DNA of 64,000 bases from Streptomyces sp. NBC_00448. GTDB lineage: Bacteria > Actinomycetota > Actinomycetes > Streptomycetales > Streptomycetaceae. The position numbers and the translations under genes are program-made. Below the pieces are notes generated by a model. That model searched no databases, was not told the origin of the DNA, and saw only the letters and a program-made list of their open reading frames with translations. Location of the stretch: positions 62,001 through 126,000 of the forward strand of contig NZ_CP107913.1 in NCBI RefSeq assembly GCF_036014115.1, read 5' to 3'. Below, in pieces: positions 35,151-44,296 of the stretch. Numbering within the stretch: position 1 is the first letter of the stretch; every line of letters begins with the position of its first letter.

Positions 35151-36215
35151 GGTCTGTATGGAGTTGTGATCAAGACTGTGATCCGAGGTGTCGGATCCAG
35201 AGCAGGCCGGCGCATAATTCGAGTCCGGCCTGGTAGCTTCCAGGCTTTTTGTCGTAGCGGACGGCGAGGCCGCGCCAGTCCTTGATCTTGTTGATGGTGC
35301 GTTCGACGCTGTTGCGGAGCTTGTACAGCTCCTTGTCGTAGGTGACGGGCCGTCCGCCACGTGAGCCGCGCTTCTTGCGGTGGGCGGCCTGGTCCTTCTT
35401 CTCGGGGATGACCGCTTTGATCCCGCGTTTGCGCAGGTGAGCACGGTTCTTGCGGGAGGAGTACGCCTTGTCGCCGGCGACTGCGCCGGGCCGGGTGCGG
35501 GGTCGGCCGACCGGGCCGGGGACGCGGATCTTGTCCAGGACGGGGATGAACTGCGGACTGTCTCCCGCCTGACCTGCGGTGATCTTGAGCGAGAGGGGCA
35601 GGCACTGCGGAACGCAGGACAGGTGCGTCTTCGTGGTCAGTCCGCCGCGGGAACGCCCCAGGTCAGCGGCGGCGAGCCGGACTCTGCGGCGACGCCTCAC
35701 GCGCCGTCGTTCCTCCCGCTCCAGACCTATCTGCCCGTCTTGTTCCCCGCTGGCTCCCCTTTTTCAGCGGCGGCCTTCTCCAATGCGTCCAGAGTCCCGG
35801 GCTCCATGATCATCCCGGCGGCATCATGATGGGCCCTCGCCGTGGTCGAGTCCACGCTGACCAGCGACAAGTCCACCAGGCCCCGCCTCGCCGCCTCGGC
35901 GATCGCACCCTGGAACACCGCAGTGAACACCCCGGCATCCCGCCACTGCCGAAACCGGCCGTACACGGTGGACCAGTGCCCGAACCGCTCGGGCAACTCC
36001 CGCCATTTCGCCCCGTTCCGAAACCGCCACACGACGCCCTCGAAGTGCGCCCGCAGGTTCTCCGGATACGGACCGTACTCACCGACCGGCAGAAACGGGG
36101 AGACGAACTCCCACTCGGCATCCGAAAGTTGAGGTCGAGACACCCTACCGTTCTACCCCAAGGAGCCCGGCCCTCCCAGGCCGGGACCCCACGAGATCAC
36201 AACTCCACACACGCC
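35151..36215 (-). mobile_element. Complete IS5-family (IS427-type) insertion sequence
   Basis: The 1,065-bp element has 21-bp inverted repeats matching at 18 positions: GGTCTGTATGGAGTTGTGAT at 35151 and GGCGTGTGTGGAGTTGTGAT reading inward from 36215. CTAG directly flanks both ends (35147-35150 and 36216-36219), fitting the YTAR target duplications of the IS427 group. It carries one transposase on the minus strand in two overlapping frames. Intact ends, duplication and frames point to a recent, possibly active insertion. Confidence 0.88.
35170..36143 (-). CDS. IS427-type transposase, two frames joined by probable -1 frameshift
   Basis: Frame A starts at the GTG at 36143 (SRPQLSDAEWEFVSPFLPVG), contains the first catalytic aspartate in LVSVDSTTARAHHDAAG and ends at 35727. 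Frame B (to 35170) holds the rest: RSRGGLTTKTHLSCV, GQAGDSPQFIPVLDKIRVPG, the second aspartate in AVAGDKAYSSRKN and the glutamate in LRNSVERTINKIKDWRG. On the minus strand the run AAAAAGGGG (35764-35756) lies in frame A shortly before its stop. Slipping back one base there opens frame B and gives about 324 residues containing all three DDE residues. Programmed -1 frameshifting is known in this IS group; a homopolymer mutation is the alternative. Confidence 0.85.
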
Positions 36216-36334
36216 CTAGTGATCAAGTCCAAGGGGACGCCTGCGGAGGGTGTGGGGTGGGCGGCGGCCGAAGCCACCGCGAGACGGTCAGGCGGCGGGC
36301 TGCCGGCCCTGGTTGTCGAGGTGGCAGCGGGCGG

Positions 36335-36724
36335 TCAGGCGTCAGGGTCGACTTCGGGGCGCGTGAACCGCACGGGCTTGCCCAGCGAGCGGGCGTAGGC
36401 GATTTCGGCTCGGGTGCTGTCTCCGATGTAGTCGCCGACAACCAGCACCTCGTCAGCGAGCCGGATCTTCGCCCGGTGCAGAGCGTCGAGTCGAACCTTC
36501 AGCGCCTCGGCGTCGACAGGATCGGACCAGAGTTCGTGCGGTGACTTCAAGTCACAGCCCGGTTTGACGACGATCTTTCCGGCTTTGGTCTCCCGCAGAT
36601 CGGCCTCGTTCATCTCGGTCATGAAGCGAGTGGAGCCGCAGATCACGACGATACGCGGGATGCTCAACAGCTTCTTCGCGTCGGCGAGCTTCTCCTCGGG
36701 GGTGAGCGGTTCCGGGTACGGCAC
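36335..36724 (-). CDS. Nucleoside 2-deoxyribosyltransferase-like protein
   Basis: A 129-residue protein. RIVVICGSTRFMTEMNEADL and the end LADEVLVVGDYIGDSTRAEI, AYARSLGKPVRF match the nucleoside deoxyribosyltransferase-like fold, in which a glutamate of the last helix is catalytic. It may exchange or hydrolyse bases of modified nucleosides; many phage- and island-borne members are uncharacterised. The GTG at 36724 has AGGAGG five nt upstream, which decides it over longer in-frame starts. Neighbours are gene fragments, so it appears to be a lone gene. Confidence 0.8.
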   Translation of the reverse strand: MPYPEPLTPEEKLADAKKLLSIPRIVVICGSTRFMTEMNEADLRETKAGKIVVKPGCDLKSPHELWSDPVDAEALKVRLDALHRAKIRLADEVLVVGDYIGDSTRAEIAYARSLGKPVRFTRPEVDPDA

Positions 36725-36875
36725 TGGTTCCTCCTGGTGGTGTCCTGAGTGCCCGGCCTCTCCGCCGCGCTTCCGTGTCGGGGCCGGGCGAGCCCGCCTG
36801 AAGCCGGTTGGCTCTTGAGCTGAACATCCCCTGGAGGGTGCCCCGTTGGGCGGCTTGGAGATCGCGCCCCGACCG

Positions 36876-37035
36876 GCGACCAGCGACCGGCGCCAGCGGT
36901 CAGGGTCGGGGCGGCGCTCCACCAGGCCGCGCTGCTCCAGGCCGAGGAGTGTCAACCCCATCGCCTGCGGGGAGATCCCCTCGGCCCTGGCCAATGCACT
37001 CGCCGTGGACGGCCCGGCACGACTCGCGGTATTGA
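36876..37035 (-). pseudogene. MarR-family regulator fragment
   Basis: The minus strand reads GPSTASALARAEGISPQAMG, LTLLGLEQRGLVERRPDPDR, the recognition helix and wing of a MarR-type regulator. The sequence before and after the winged helix is missing, and a stop lies a few codons upstream. It runs into the leader of the deoxyribosyltransferase-like gene in the same frame. Confidence 0.6.
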
Positions 37036-37039
37036 CTGG

Positions 37040-37440
37040 CTACTCCTCGGGCTCCCAGCCGATCAGCTGCTCGAACACGTGCTGGTCGCCCTCGATCTTC
37101 AGGTCGCTCAGCGTGAGGCGGCCCCAGACGAAGAGGAGCAGCTGCTCGGCCGTGCCCGTGGCCGAAGCGGACGCGGGCGCGGCGTCGTCAGTGAGGGGTG
37201 CGGGCCAGGCGCCGGTTCCGTCCAGGGCGAGGAGCCAGGAGCGGCCCTCGGTGGCGTGGTAGTGGATGGTGGCGGCCGCGTGCGGCCAGGCCGCCGGGGT
37301 GGAGTTGCAGGTGTCGAGGAACTCCGCCACGCCGTCGATCGCGACATCCGCCGGCATCGGCTGCACGGCGCCTGCGGCGAGTTGGGCGTCGTAGGTGTGC
37401 ACCAGCACCTCGTGCACCCGGCGCCGGGCAACGCCCCAGG
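37040..37440 (-). pseudogene. Maleylpyruvate isomerase-like (MDMPI) C-terminal fragment
   Basis: The frame reads RRVHEVLVHTYDAQLAAGAV, then AVQPMPADVAIDGVAEFLDT and LLFVWGRLTLSDLKIEGDQH to its stop. This is the C-terminal domain of mycothiol-dependent MDMPI/DinB-like proteins of actinomycetes. The N-terminal four-helix domain with its metal histidines is absent; upstream sequence in the same frame is arginine/glycine noise up to the cutC gene. Confidence 0.6.
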
Positions 37441-37557
37441 CATTCGTCGATCCTCCCCGGGCCTGCCGGTCCGCGGCGCACGATACGGCGATCGCGAGGG
37501 GGAAGTGCCGCGCTGTGTCTGGGGAGGCGCACGACCCGGACGTCATGGCGGCGGGGC

Positions 37558-38334
37558 TCAGCGGTTGACCGTGTCGACCGCCGCCCGTGCCGCCGCCACG
37601 ACGTCCGGGTCGGTGACGAAGTGGGTGTCCACGTCGGCCGAGGCGCTCACCGAACCCATCGGCACCCACGTCCCGCCACGCCGAGCGGGCGCAGCCCGCT
37701 TCGCCGACAAGTGCACCGCCGCGGCGCCGGTTTCAGCCAGCCGCGCCACGTCGCCGGGCCGGATGCCCGCACCGGCCATCACCTCGACGCCGGGAACAGC
37801 CGCGGCGATCTCGGCGATCGTCCCGGCACCGGCCGGCGCGGTCGCGGCACCACCCGATGTCAGGATGCGGGTCACTCCCATCGCTGCCGCTCGCACCGCG
37901 GTGGCCACCGGATCGGCCGCCTGGTCGATCGCCCGGTGCACCGTCACCTCGACCGGGCGCCCCATGGCGCTCCCGGCCTCAGCTGCCGCATCCATCAGCC
38001 TTCGCATCGCCTCGGCGTCCAGCGTGCCGCCCGCCGTCAACGCGCCGATCACCACCCCCGCGGCGCCCGCCGCCACCGCCTCGCGCACCTCGGCTGCCAT
38101 GAGCGCCACCTCCTCCGCGTCGTACACGAAGTCCCCCGGGCGGCAGCGGACCAGGACGTGCACCGGCGGGCCGACCGCGCACGCCGCCTCGACCAGCGCA
38201 CCCGACGGGGTCACTCCGCCCAGTTCCAGGGCCGAGCACAGCTCCACCCGGTCCGCCCCCGCCTCGCAGGCGATCCGGGCACCGGCAGCGCCGGCGACGG
38301 CGATCTCCAGCAGCAACCGGCGTGCGGGCCTCAC
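37558..38334 (-). CDS. cutC: CutC-family protein
   Basis: A 258-residue TIM-barrel of the CutC family: LLEIAVAGAAGARIACEAGA, DRVELCSALELGGVTPSGAL, VHVLVRCRPGDFVYDAEEV and VTRILTSGGAATAPAGAGTI. CutC was first linked to copper homeostasis, but that role is doubtful and in many genomes it sits in sugar-catabolic loci. The GTG at 38334 overlaps the stop of the M81 peptidase gene as GTGA, so it is co-translated with it. Together with the ROK repressor and ROK kinase nearby, a role in metabolising an amino-sugar or glycopeptide compound is more likely than copper handling. Confidence 0.88.
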   Translation of the reverse strand: MRPARRLLLEIAVAGAAGARIACEAGADRVELCSALELGGVTPSGALVEAACAVGPPVHVLVRCRPGDFVYDAEEVALMAAEVREAVAAGAAGVVIGALTAGGTLDAEAMRRLMDAAAEAGSAMGRPVEVTVHRAIDQAADPVATAVRAAAMGVTRILTSGGAATAPAGAGTIAEIAAAVPGVEVMAGAGIRPGDVARLAETGAAAVHLSAKRAAPARRGGTWVPMGSVSASADVDTHFVTDPDVVAAARAAVDTVNR

Positions 38335-39854
38335 TCGTCGTCCCCGGTCAGCGGCTCGTCGGAGGGCGCGATCAGGCGGGCGGTGAGGTCGGGCGCGGCC
38401 ATGTCCGGGTCGAAGGGGAACATCGGACGGCGGATGCGGTGATGGCCCAGCCGCACCAGGTCCTGGTCGACGCCGCCAGGGGTGAGCGCCATCTTCCAGT
38501 CCGCGGCCATCGCGAACAGCTCGGGTTCGAGGTAGCCGATCTTGACGATGACGATGTCCGCGCCGCGCGGGTCGAGCGCCAGGTCGGTGAAGTCGTGCTC
38601 GTGGTGGTACGGCTTGCGCAGTGCCGTGAGGATCACGAACACGCTGCCGACCCGCAGCACCACCTCGGTCTCGGCGTCCCGGTCGCCGTCCCGTACCGCG
38701 TGCACGACGCCCGTCATCGTCAGCGGTCCCTCGTGCCGGTCGTCGACCTCGGCGCCTGCCGTCACCGTCACGGTCGCGCCGACTCCTGCCCGCCGTGCCT
38801 GCGCCACCGCCGCGGGGCCGGGCACGGAAGCGTACAGGACCGTCGGCCCGTCGGCGTCACGGAACTCCGGGCGGGCCAGCACCCGGGCCAGCCCCCACGT
38901 CACGTCTCCGGCCCCGCCCGCCGTGGGGTTGTCGCCGGTGTCGCTGACGAAGTACGGGCGCGCCGGCGAGGCCAGCGCCTCGTCCAGGCACTCGTCCAGG
39001 GTTCCGGTCGGCGCGACGAACCCGAACTCCCGCCGCCTGTCCCAGAACCCGCGGGCCAGTTGCTCCGCGCCCGCGGTGACGGCGTCCCGGGACGGACCGG
39101 TGACCACAACGACCGCGCGGTTGCGCGGCTCGTCGGCCCACGCGTAGCCGACCCAGATCGCCGCGTCGGTGACGCCGTCGAGCGCCTCCACCTCGCCGAC
39201 CGCCGAGTAGACGCTCCTGGCCGGCTCGATCCGCGTCGAGGTCTGCTCGCCGGCCAGCAGCACCGGCACCGGCACCCACGCCTTGAACGGCTTGGGCGCG
39301 CCCGTCACCAGCAGGTCCACCAGGTTGCGGACCGCGCGCTCCTTGGTCTCCATGTGATCCTCGTGCGGTGCCATCCGGTAGCACGTGATCAGGTCGCTGC
39401 GGTGGGCCAGTTCGCGGGAGACGTTGCCGTGCAGGTCCATCGAGGTGGACACGATGACCTCCGGCCCGACCGTCGCGCGGATGCGGTCCAGCAGCACCGC
39501 CTCCGCGTCGTCGACACCCTCGACGGTCATCGCACCGTGGATGTCGTACCAGAGGCCGTCCAGCGGCGGCAGGTCCGCGAGCCGGGCGATGAGCTCGTCG
39601 GACAGTTCGGTGAAGGCGGCCGCGGTGACGGTGCCGCCCGGCAGGGACTTCCCGACCAGCGCGCCGTGCCAGTCGGCCGCCTCTCGCAGCGGTTGGTGCC
39701 GGGCAAGGAAGGGATAGCGCTCCAGCACCTCCTCCCCGCGCGACGGATGGAAGGCCGGAGCCTGGGTGCGGGCCGGGGAGAACGTCGAGGACTCGATGCC
39801 GATCCCGGCGATGGCGATGACCGGGCGGGCTACGGCGGTACGGGGATGCGGCAT
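38331..39854 (-). CDS. M81-family (MlrC-type) metallopeptidase
   Basis: A 507-residue enzyme resembling MlrC, the zinc peptidase/amidase of microcystin degradation. Blocks are IAIAGIGIESSTFSPARTQA, LDGLWYDIHGAMTVEGVDDA (metal DxH), VSTSMDLHGNVSRELAHRSD, YRMAPHEDHMETKERAVRNL and SDTGDNPTAGGAGDVTWGLA. Histidines and aspartates in these blocks should form the metal site. The ATG at 39854 has GGAG seven nt upstream. It lies between cutC and the ROK repressor on one transcript, opposite an oligopeptide importer. Both suggest intracellular cleavage of an imported peptide-like or amide-linked compound. Confidence 0.9.
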   Translation of the reverse strand: MPHPRTAVARPVIAIAGIGIESSTFSPARTQAPAFHPSRGEEVLERYPFLARHQPLREAADWHGALVGKSLPGGTVTAAAFTELSDELIARLADLPPLDGLWYDIHGAMTVEGVDDAEAVLLDRIRATVGPEVIVSTSMDLHGNVSRELAHRSDLITCYRMAPHEDHMETKERAVRNLVDLLVTGAPKPFKAWVPVPVLLAGEQTSTRIEPARSVYSAVGEVEALDGVTDAAIWVGYAWADEPRNRAVVVVTGPSRDAVTAGAEQLARGFWDRRREFGFVAPTGTLDECLDEALASPARPYFVSDTGDNPTAGGAGDVTWGLARVLARPEFRDADGPTVLYASVPGPAAVAQARRAGVGATVTVTAGAEVDDRHEGPLTMTGVVHAVRDGDRDAETEVVLRVGSVFVILTALRKPYHHEHDFTDLALDPRGADIVIVKIGYLEPELFAMAADWKMALTPGGVDQDLVRLGHHRIRRPMFPFDPDMAAPDLTARLIAPSDEPLTGDDE

Positions 39855-39924
39855 GGGCTGCTCCAGCGGTGGTCGGGGGGAAGGATGTCGAGGAACGGGG
39901 CCGCACGGCGCCCGCGGTGATCGT

Positions 39925-41175
39925 TCAGTCGTGGACGGGGGCCGGGCCGCGCGGACGTCCCAGGGACTGCAGGACGGCGGCCCCCGCGTGGGTCTCGGTC
40001 GCGTCGTGCAGCGCCTGCACCATGGCGCGTTGCAGTGCGAACAGGCCGGCGCCGAACAGCCCGGCGTCCGCGCCGAGGCTGGCCCGGGCGATGGTCAGGT
40101 GCTCGGTGACCAGGGGGTGGCAGCCCTCGTACAGGCGGCTGCGGACCGCGGCGACGAAGGGTTCCAGCGTGGACAGGATGCCGCCGAGGTACACCGCGTC
40201 GGGATTGAAGAAGTTCACGTTCGCGGCGAGGACGGTGCCCAGGTAGCTGCCGGCCTGGCGCACTGCCCGGGTGGCCTGCGGGTCGGAGTCGGACGCCAGC
40301 CGCACCACGTCCGCCAGGGACTCCACCTGCGCCCCGCGCCCGCGCAGGATGCGGACCAGCGCCGCACCGGAGGCGACGGTTTCCAGGCAGCCGGTGTTCC
40401 CGCACGAGCAGGGGGTGTCCCCGGCCGCGTCGATCCGGACGTGGGTGATGTCGCCCGCCGCGCCGGTGGCGCCCCGGTAGAGCTTCCCGTCGGCGATGAT
40501 GCCGGTACCGATCGCGGAGCCGATTTTCACCATGATCGACTGCCGCCGCTCCACGGGCTGGACGGCGTGCTCGCCGACCGCCATGCAGTTGGCGTCGTTC
40601 TCCACCGCGGCCGGCACGCCGAACCGCTCCTGCAGCCAGTCCGCGACCGGGAACCTGTTCCAGCCGGGCATCCGTGAGGGCAGCGTGACGGCCCCCGACT
40701 CGACGTCCACCGGGCCGGGCAGTGAGAACCCGACGCCGCGCAGCCGTTCTCGCCCGTGCCGCCCGGCCAGCGCCTCCAGGGTCCCGGCCAGTTCGGGCAA
40801 CGCGACCTCGGGACCGTCGGCGATGGTGAAAGGCACCGTCGAGACGTCCGTCAGCTCGCCGCCGGGCAGCACCACGCCGATGCGGGCGTGCAGACCACCG
40901 AGGTCGGCGGCGACCGCGAACTCGTCGGTGGCTCCGATCCGCAGGATCTTGCGCGGCCGGCCGCCGGTGGACGCGCGGGTGCCCTGCTCGGCGACCAGTC
41001 CGCGGCTGACCAGCTGACCGACGGTCAGCGAGATCGTCGACGGCGAAGCACCCAGGCGTTCCGCGAGTTCAGCACGGGAGGTCCCCTGCCCGGAGGCGAT
41101 GAGTTCCAGCACACGCTCGGCCAGCGACGGCGTGCCTGGGGCCCCGTTCCTGTGGGGGGGACTTACTTCGGGCAT
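39925..41175 (-). CDS. ROK-family transcriptional repressor
   Basis: About 416 residues. An N-terminal winged helix (SRAELAERLGASPSTISLTV, GQLVSRGLVAEQGTRASTGG) precedes a ROK kinase-like sensor domain with the signature NDANCMAVGEHAV, SIMVKIGSAIGTGIIADG and the zinc-binding cysteine cluster CSCGNTGCLETVASG. The ATG at 41175 is chosen from the domain start. ROK repressors such as NagC, Mlc and XylR release DNA on binding a sugar or sugar phosphate. It diverges from the importer/kinase operon and overlaps a direct-repeat operator candidate, so it probably controls both transcripts. Confidence 0.9.
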   Translation of the reverse strand: MPEVSPPHRNGAPGTPSLAERVLELIASGQGTSRAELAERLGASPSTISLTVGQLVSRGLVAEQGTRASTGGRPRKILRIGATDEFAVAADLGGLHARIGVVLPGGELTDVSTVPFTIADGPEVALPELAGTLEALAGRHGRERLRGVGFSLPGPVDVESGAVTLPSRMPGWNRFPVADWLQERFGVPAAVENDANCMAVGEHAVQPVERRQSIMVKIGSAIGTGIIADGKLYRGATGAAGDITHVRIDAAGDTPCSCGNTGCLETVASGAALVRILRGRGAQVESLADVVRLASDSDPQATRAVRQAGSYLGTVLAANVNFFNPDAVYLGGILSTLEPFVAAVRSRLYEGCHPLVTEHLTIARASLGADAGLFGAGLFALQRAMVQALHDATETHAGAAVLQSLGRPRGPAPVHD

Positions 41176-41190
41176 GGTGAAACTTACTTC
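41161..41190. promoter_or_regulatory. Direct-repeat operator candidate of the ROK repressor
   Basis: ACTTACTTC occurs at 41161-41169 and again at 41182-41190, exactly 21 bp apart, so the copies face the same side of the helix. The repeats straddle the start codon of the ROK repressor gene (41175). A related half-site (GTAAGTAC) lies at 41291-41298 on the way to the divergent importer gene. They are good candidate sites for autoregulation. Confidence 0.5.
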
Positions 41191-41476
41191 CGGAATGGGG
41201 GCTGGACGGCGATGACAGTACGCCCGGATCGCCGTGCGAGGAAGTGGCGCCCGCCACATCGAGAATCTCCGGGGGAGGTCGGAATCCCCCGTAAGTACCG
41301 GGAAAGCGGGCGTCTTCGGCCGAGCCGGACGACCTTTTTTCGAAACAGCAGAAACATACTTGTTATCGGCGGGGGTTTGTTTTTTCGCCCGGAGAGGCCG
41401 TTGACTGTTCCGCACCCACCGGTCCCAGACGTTTCCGGTATATCCGGTCCCAGCGGCCGTCCATCTGAGGAGAATC
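41191..41476. other. Divergent promoter region between ROK repressor and importer operon
   Basis: About 290 nt that must contain the promoters of both divergent transcripts. It is less GC-rich near 41335-41385 (runs of T and A). No single -35/-10 pair stood out clearly enough to place. CTGAGGAGAATC immediately before 41477 is the ribosome site of the importer's first gene. Confidence 0.5.
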
Positions 41477-43288
41477 ATGTTCCTTGTCCGCACGGCGGAA
41501 CGCCGCCGCTGGGCGCTCGTTGCGGGCGCCGCGCTCGCAGTGGGCTCGCTGCTCGCAGGCTGCAACGGAGCGAACGGCTCGTCGTCCGCGTCGTCCGGTT
41601 CCATCAACTACGCGCTGCCCGCGAACTTCACCCCGAACTGGGTCCTGCCGATCGGCACTCCGGCTCACCTCAACACCAACAACGTCTCCATCGCCGCTTC
41701 CCTGTGGGAGCCACTGGTCGCCTACGACGGCTCCACCGGAGCAATCAACTGGAACAAGAAGGCGTCGATAGCCAGCGCCGCGGACTTCGCCCCGGACGGC
41801 AAGAGCGTCACCGTGACACTCGGCGCCCGGCACTGGAGCGACGGCAAGCCGATCACCTCCCGTGACGTCCAGTTCTGGTTCAACGTCATCAAGGCGAACA
41901 AGACGCAGTGGGCCGGCTACAGCGCCGGAAAGGCGCCAGACAACTGGACCGCCCTGAAGGTCCTGGACGACCACCGGTTCACCCTGACGTTCGACCGGTC
42001 CTACAACGACCAGTGGATGCTCGCGAACGAGCTGAGCCAGATCACGCCGCTGCCGCAGCACGTGTGGGACCGCACCTCCGCCTCCGCCGCGGTCAGTGAC
42101 GCCGACAAGACCCCGGCCGGCGCCAAGCAGGTGTGGACGTTCCTCAACTCGGCGGCGAAGAACATCTCCAAGTACGCCTCGGACCCGCTGTGGAAGACCG
42201 TCAGCGGGCCGTACACGGTGCACTCGTTTTCCACCGCGGGCAAGGTCGTGCTCGCCGCGAACAAGAAGTACGACGGCGGCGAGAAGGCCCACATCCCGAC
42301 GGTGAACCTGCTGCCGTTCACCACCACGGACGCCGAGGAGAACGCACTGCGCTCCGGGCAGGTCGACTACGGCTACATCAACGCCACCGACCTGGACCAG
42401 AAGGCGTCCTTCACCGGCCAGGGCTACAACGTCAAGCCGTGGACCGGCTGGGCGATCACGTACATGCCCTACAACTTCGAGAACCCCGCGATGGGGGCGG
42501 TCTTCAAGCAGCTGTACGCGCGGCAGGCCGTGCAGGAGTCCATCGACCAGGACAGCCTGGCCAAGGTCATCTTCAACGGCACCGCCGTCCCCGGCTACGG
42601 TCCGATCCCGCAGGCACAGTCCTCCGACTTCGTCTCGCCCGCGCAGAAGGACAACCCGTACCCGTTCTCCACCGCCAAGGCCAAGGCGCTGCTGACCGCG
42701 CACGGCTGGGCCGACCAGGGCGGAACGATGACCTGCGTGCAGCCCGGCACTTCCGTCGCCCAGTGCGGCGCGGGTGTCGCCAAGGGCACCAAGTTCCGCA
42801 TGCAGGTGCTCTCCCAGTCCGGGTCCACCGTCACCGACAACATGATGAGTGCCATCCAGTCGTCGCTCGCCAAGACCGGCATCGGCTTCTCGATCAAGAC
42901 CGCGCCGGTCAACTCGGTGCTCTCCCAGACCCCGCAGTGCACCTCCGACCAGGCGTCCTGCAAGTGGCAGCTGTCCTTCTTCGGCACCGCCGGCAGCTGG
43001 TACTTCCCGGCGTTCCCGACCGGTGACTCGCTCTTCCAGACCAAGGCCGGGTCGAACTTCGGCAGTTACTCCAACCCGCAGGTGGACAAGCTGATCGCGG
43101 AGTCGACCACCTCGACGTCCAACACCGCCGTCCAGCAGTACAGCGCGGCCCTGGCCAAGGATCTGCCGGTGATCTGGCTGCCCGAGCCCGACTACCAGAT
43201 CTCGGTCATCAAGAACGGCCTCGGCGGCTTCGCCCAGGACTCGCTGGCCGACTTCCACCCCGCCCAGTGGCAGTGGACCGGCAAGTGA
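41477..43288 (+). CDS. ABC transporter family 5 (oligopeptide-type) binding lipoprotein
   Basis: A 603-residue binding protein with a lipoprotein leader (WALVAGAALAVGSLLAGC, cleavage before the cysteine). The mature region follows the DppA/OppA pattern: ASLWEPLVAYDGSTGAINWN, then HWSDGKPITSRDVQFWFNVI, VSGPYTVHSFSTAGKVVLAA and MGAVFKQLYARQAVQESIDQ. Family 5 proteins bind di- and oligopeptides, nickel, or glycosides and oligosaccharides. With a ROK regulator and ROK kinase in the locus, a sugar-containing ligand such as a glycopeptide or muropeptide is possible. The ATG at 41477 has GAGGAG six nt upstream. Confidence 0.92.
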   Translation: MFLVRTAERRRWALVAGAALAVGSLLAGCNGANGSSSASSGSINYALPANFTPNWVLPIGTPAHLNTNNVSIAASLWEPLVAYDGSTGAINWNKKASIASAADFAPDGKSVTVTLGARHWSDGKPITSRDVQFWFNVIKANKTQWAGYSAGKAPDNWTALKVLDDHRFTLTFDRSYNDQWMLANELSQITPLPQHVWDRTSASAAVSDADKTPAGAKQVWTFLNSAAKNISKYASDPLWKTVSGPYTVHSFSTAGKVVLAANKKYDGGEKAHIPTVNLLPFTTTDAEENALRSGQVDYGYINATDLDQKASFTGQGYNVKPWTGWAITYMPYNFENPAMGAVFKQLYARQAVQESIDQDSLAKVIFNGTAVPGYGPIPQAQSSDFVSPAQKDNPYPFSTAKAKALLTAHGWADQGGTMTCVQPGTSVAQCGAGVAKGTKFRMQVLSQSGSTVTDNMMSAIQSSLAKTGIGFSIKTAPVNSVLSQTPQCTSDQASCKWQLSFFGTAGSWYFPAFPTGDSLFQTKAGSNFGSYSNPQVDKLIAESTTSTSNTAVQQYSAALAKDLPVIWLPEPDYQISVIKNGLGGFAQDSLADFHPAQWQWTGK

Positions 43289-43336
43289 GCCCCCTCCGGG
43301 TCCCTCGACGGCACTGATCCAACCGTTCGGAAGTCG

Positions 43337-44296
43337 ATGAACACTTACCTGTACCTGGCCAGACGCATCCTCCAGGCCCTCGCGGTGATCCTCATCGTGA
43401 CAGTGGCGACGTTCTGCCTGCTGCACGCCCTGCCCGGGGGTCCCGCGCGCGGGATCCTCGGCCCGCAGGCCACCCCCCAGCAGATCGCGCAGTTCGACCA
43501 CGCCCAGCACCTCGACCAGCCGTTGCCCGTGCAGTACGGCGCCTACCTCGGGCGCCTGCTGCACGGGGACCTCGGCACCTCCTACACGCTCAACGAGCCG
43601 GTCTCCCAGCTCATCGTGCAGCGCCTGCCCAAGACGCTGGTCCTCACGGTGCTGTCCGCGCTCGTCGGGCTCCTGCTGGCGGTGCCGCTGGGCATGTGGC
43701 AGGCCGTCCGGCGCAACAAGCCGGTCGACTACGTCATCACGACGCTGAGCTTCGTCGCCTACTCCACGCCCGTGTACTTCCTCGGCCTGATCCTGGTGCT
43801 GGTCTTCAGCCACATCCTGCCCTGGTTCCCCGCGCAGGCCCCGCAGGGCGACTCCCTCGCGCAGGTCTTCGCCGATCCGTCCGGACTGGTCCTGCCGGTG
43901 GTGGCCGGCGCCGCCTCCGTCGTCGCGGTCTTCAGCCGGTACATGCGAGCGGCCACGCTGGAGAACCTCTCCGAGGACTACGTCAGGACCGCCCGAGCCG
44001 GCGGCTCGCGGCGAGGCGCGATCCTGCGGCGCCACGTGTTCCGCAACTCCCTCACCCCGGTCGTGGCGATGCTCGGCTACTACGTGCCGGTGCTCTTCGG
44101 CGGTGCCCTCGTCGTCGAGCAGCTGTTCAACTACCCCGGCATGGGGCTGCTGTTCTGGACCGCCGCGCAGTCGTCGGACTACCCGGTGCTGCTCGGCTGC
44201 GTGCTGGTGATCGCCGTCGCCACCGTCGTGGGCACCCTCCTCGCCGACATCGTCCAGCGGATCATCGATCCCCGAGTGAAGGAGGGCCGCGCATGA
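43337..44296 (+). CDS. Oligopeptide-type ABC permease (DppB/OppB)
   Basis: A 319-residue membrane protein. It opens with YLARRILQALAVILIVTVAT and has the OppB hallmark LPGGPARGILGP and the conserved HLDQPLPVQYGAYLGRLLHG, then the inner EAA-like loop EDYVRTARAGGSRRGAILRR and HVFRNSLTPVVAMLGYYVPV. About six spans. It forms the channel together with the DppC-type subunit, whose ATG overlaps its stop (ATGA). The gene begins 48 nt after the binding-protein gene. Confidence 0.92.
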   Translation: MNTYLYLARRILQALAVILIVTVATFCLLHALPGGPARGILGPQATPQQIAQFDHAQHLDQPLPVQYGAYLGRLLHGDLGTSYTLNEPVSQLIVQRLPKTLVLTVLSALVGLLLAVPLGMWQAVRRNKPVDYVITTLSFVAYSTPVYFLGLILVLVFSHILPWFPAQAPQGDSLAQVFADPSGLVLPVVAGAASVVAVFSRYMRAATLENLSEDYVRTARAGGSRRGAILRRHVFRNSLTPVVAMLGYYVPVLFGGALVVEQLFNYPGMGLLFWTAAQSSDYPVLLGCVLVIAVATVVGTLLADIVQRIIDPRVKEGRA

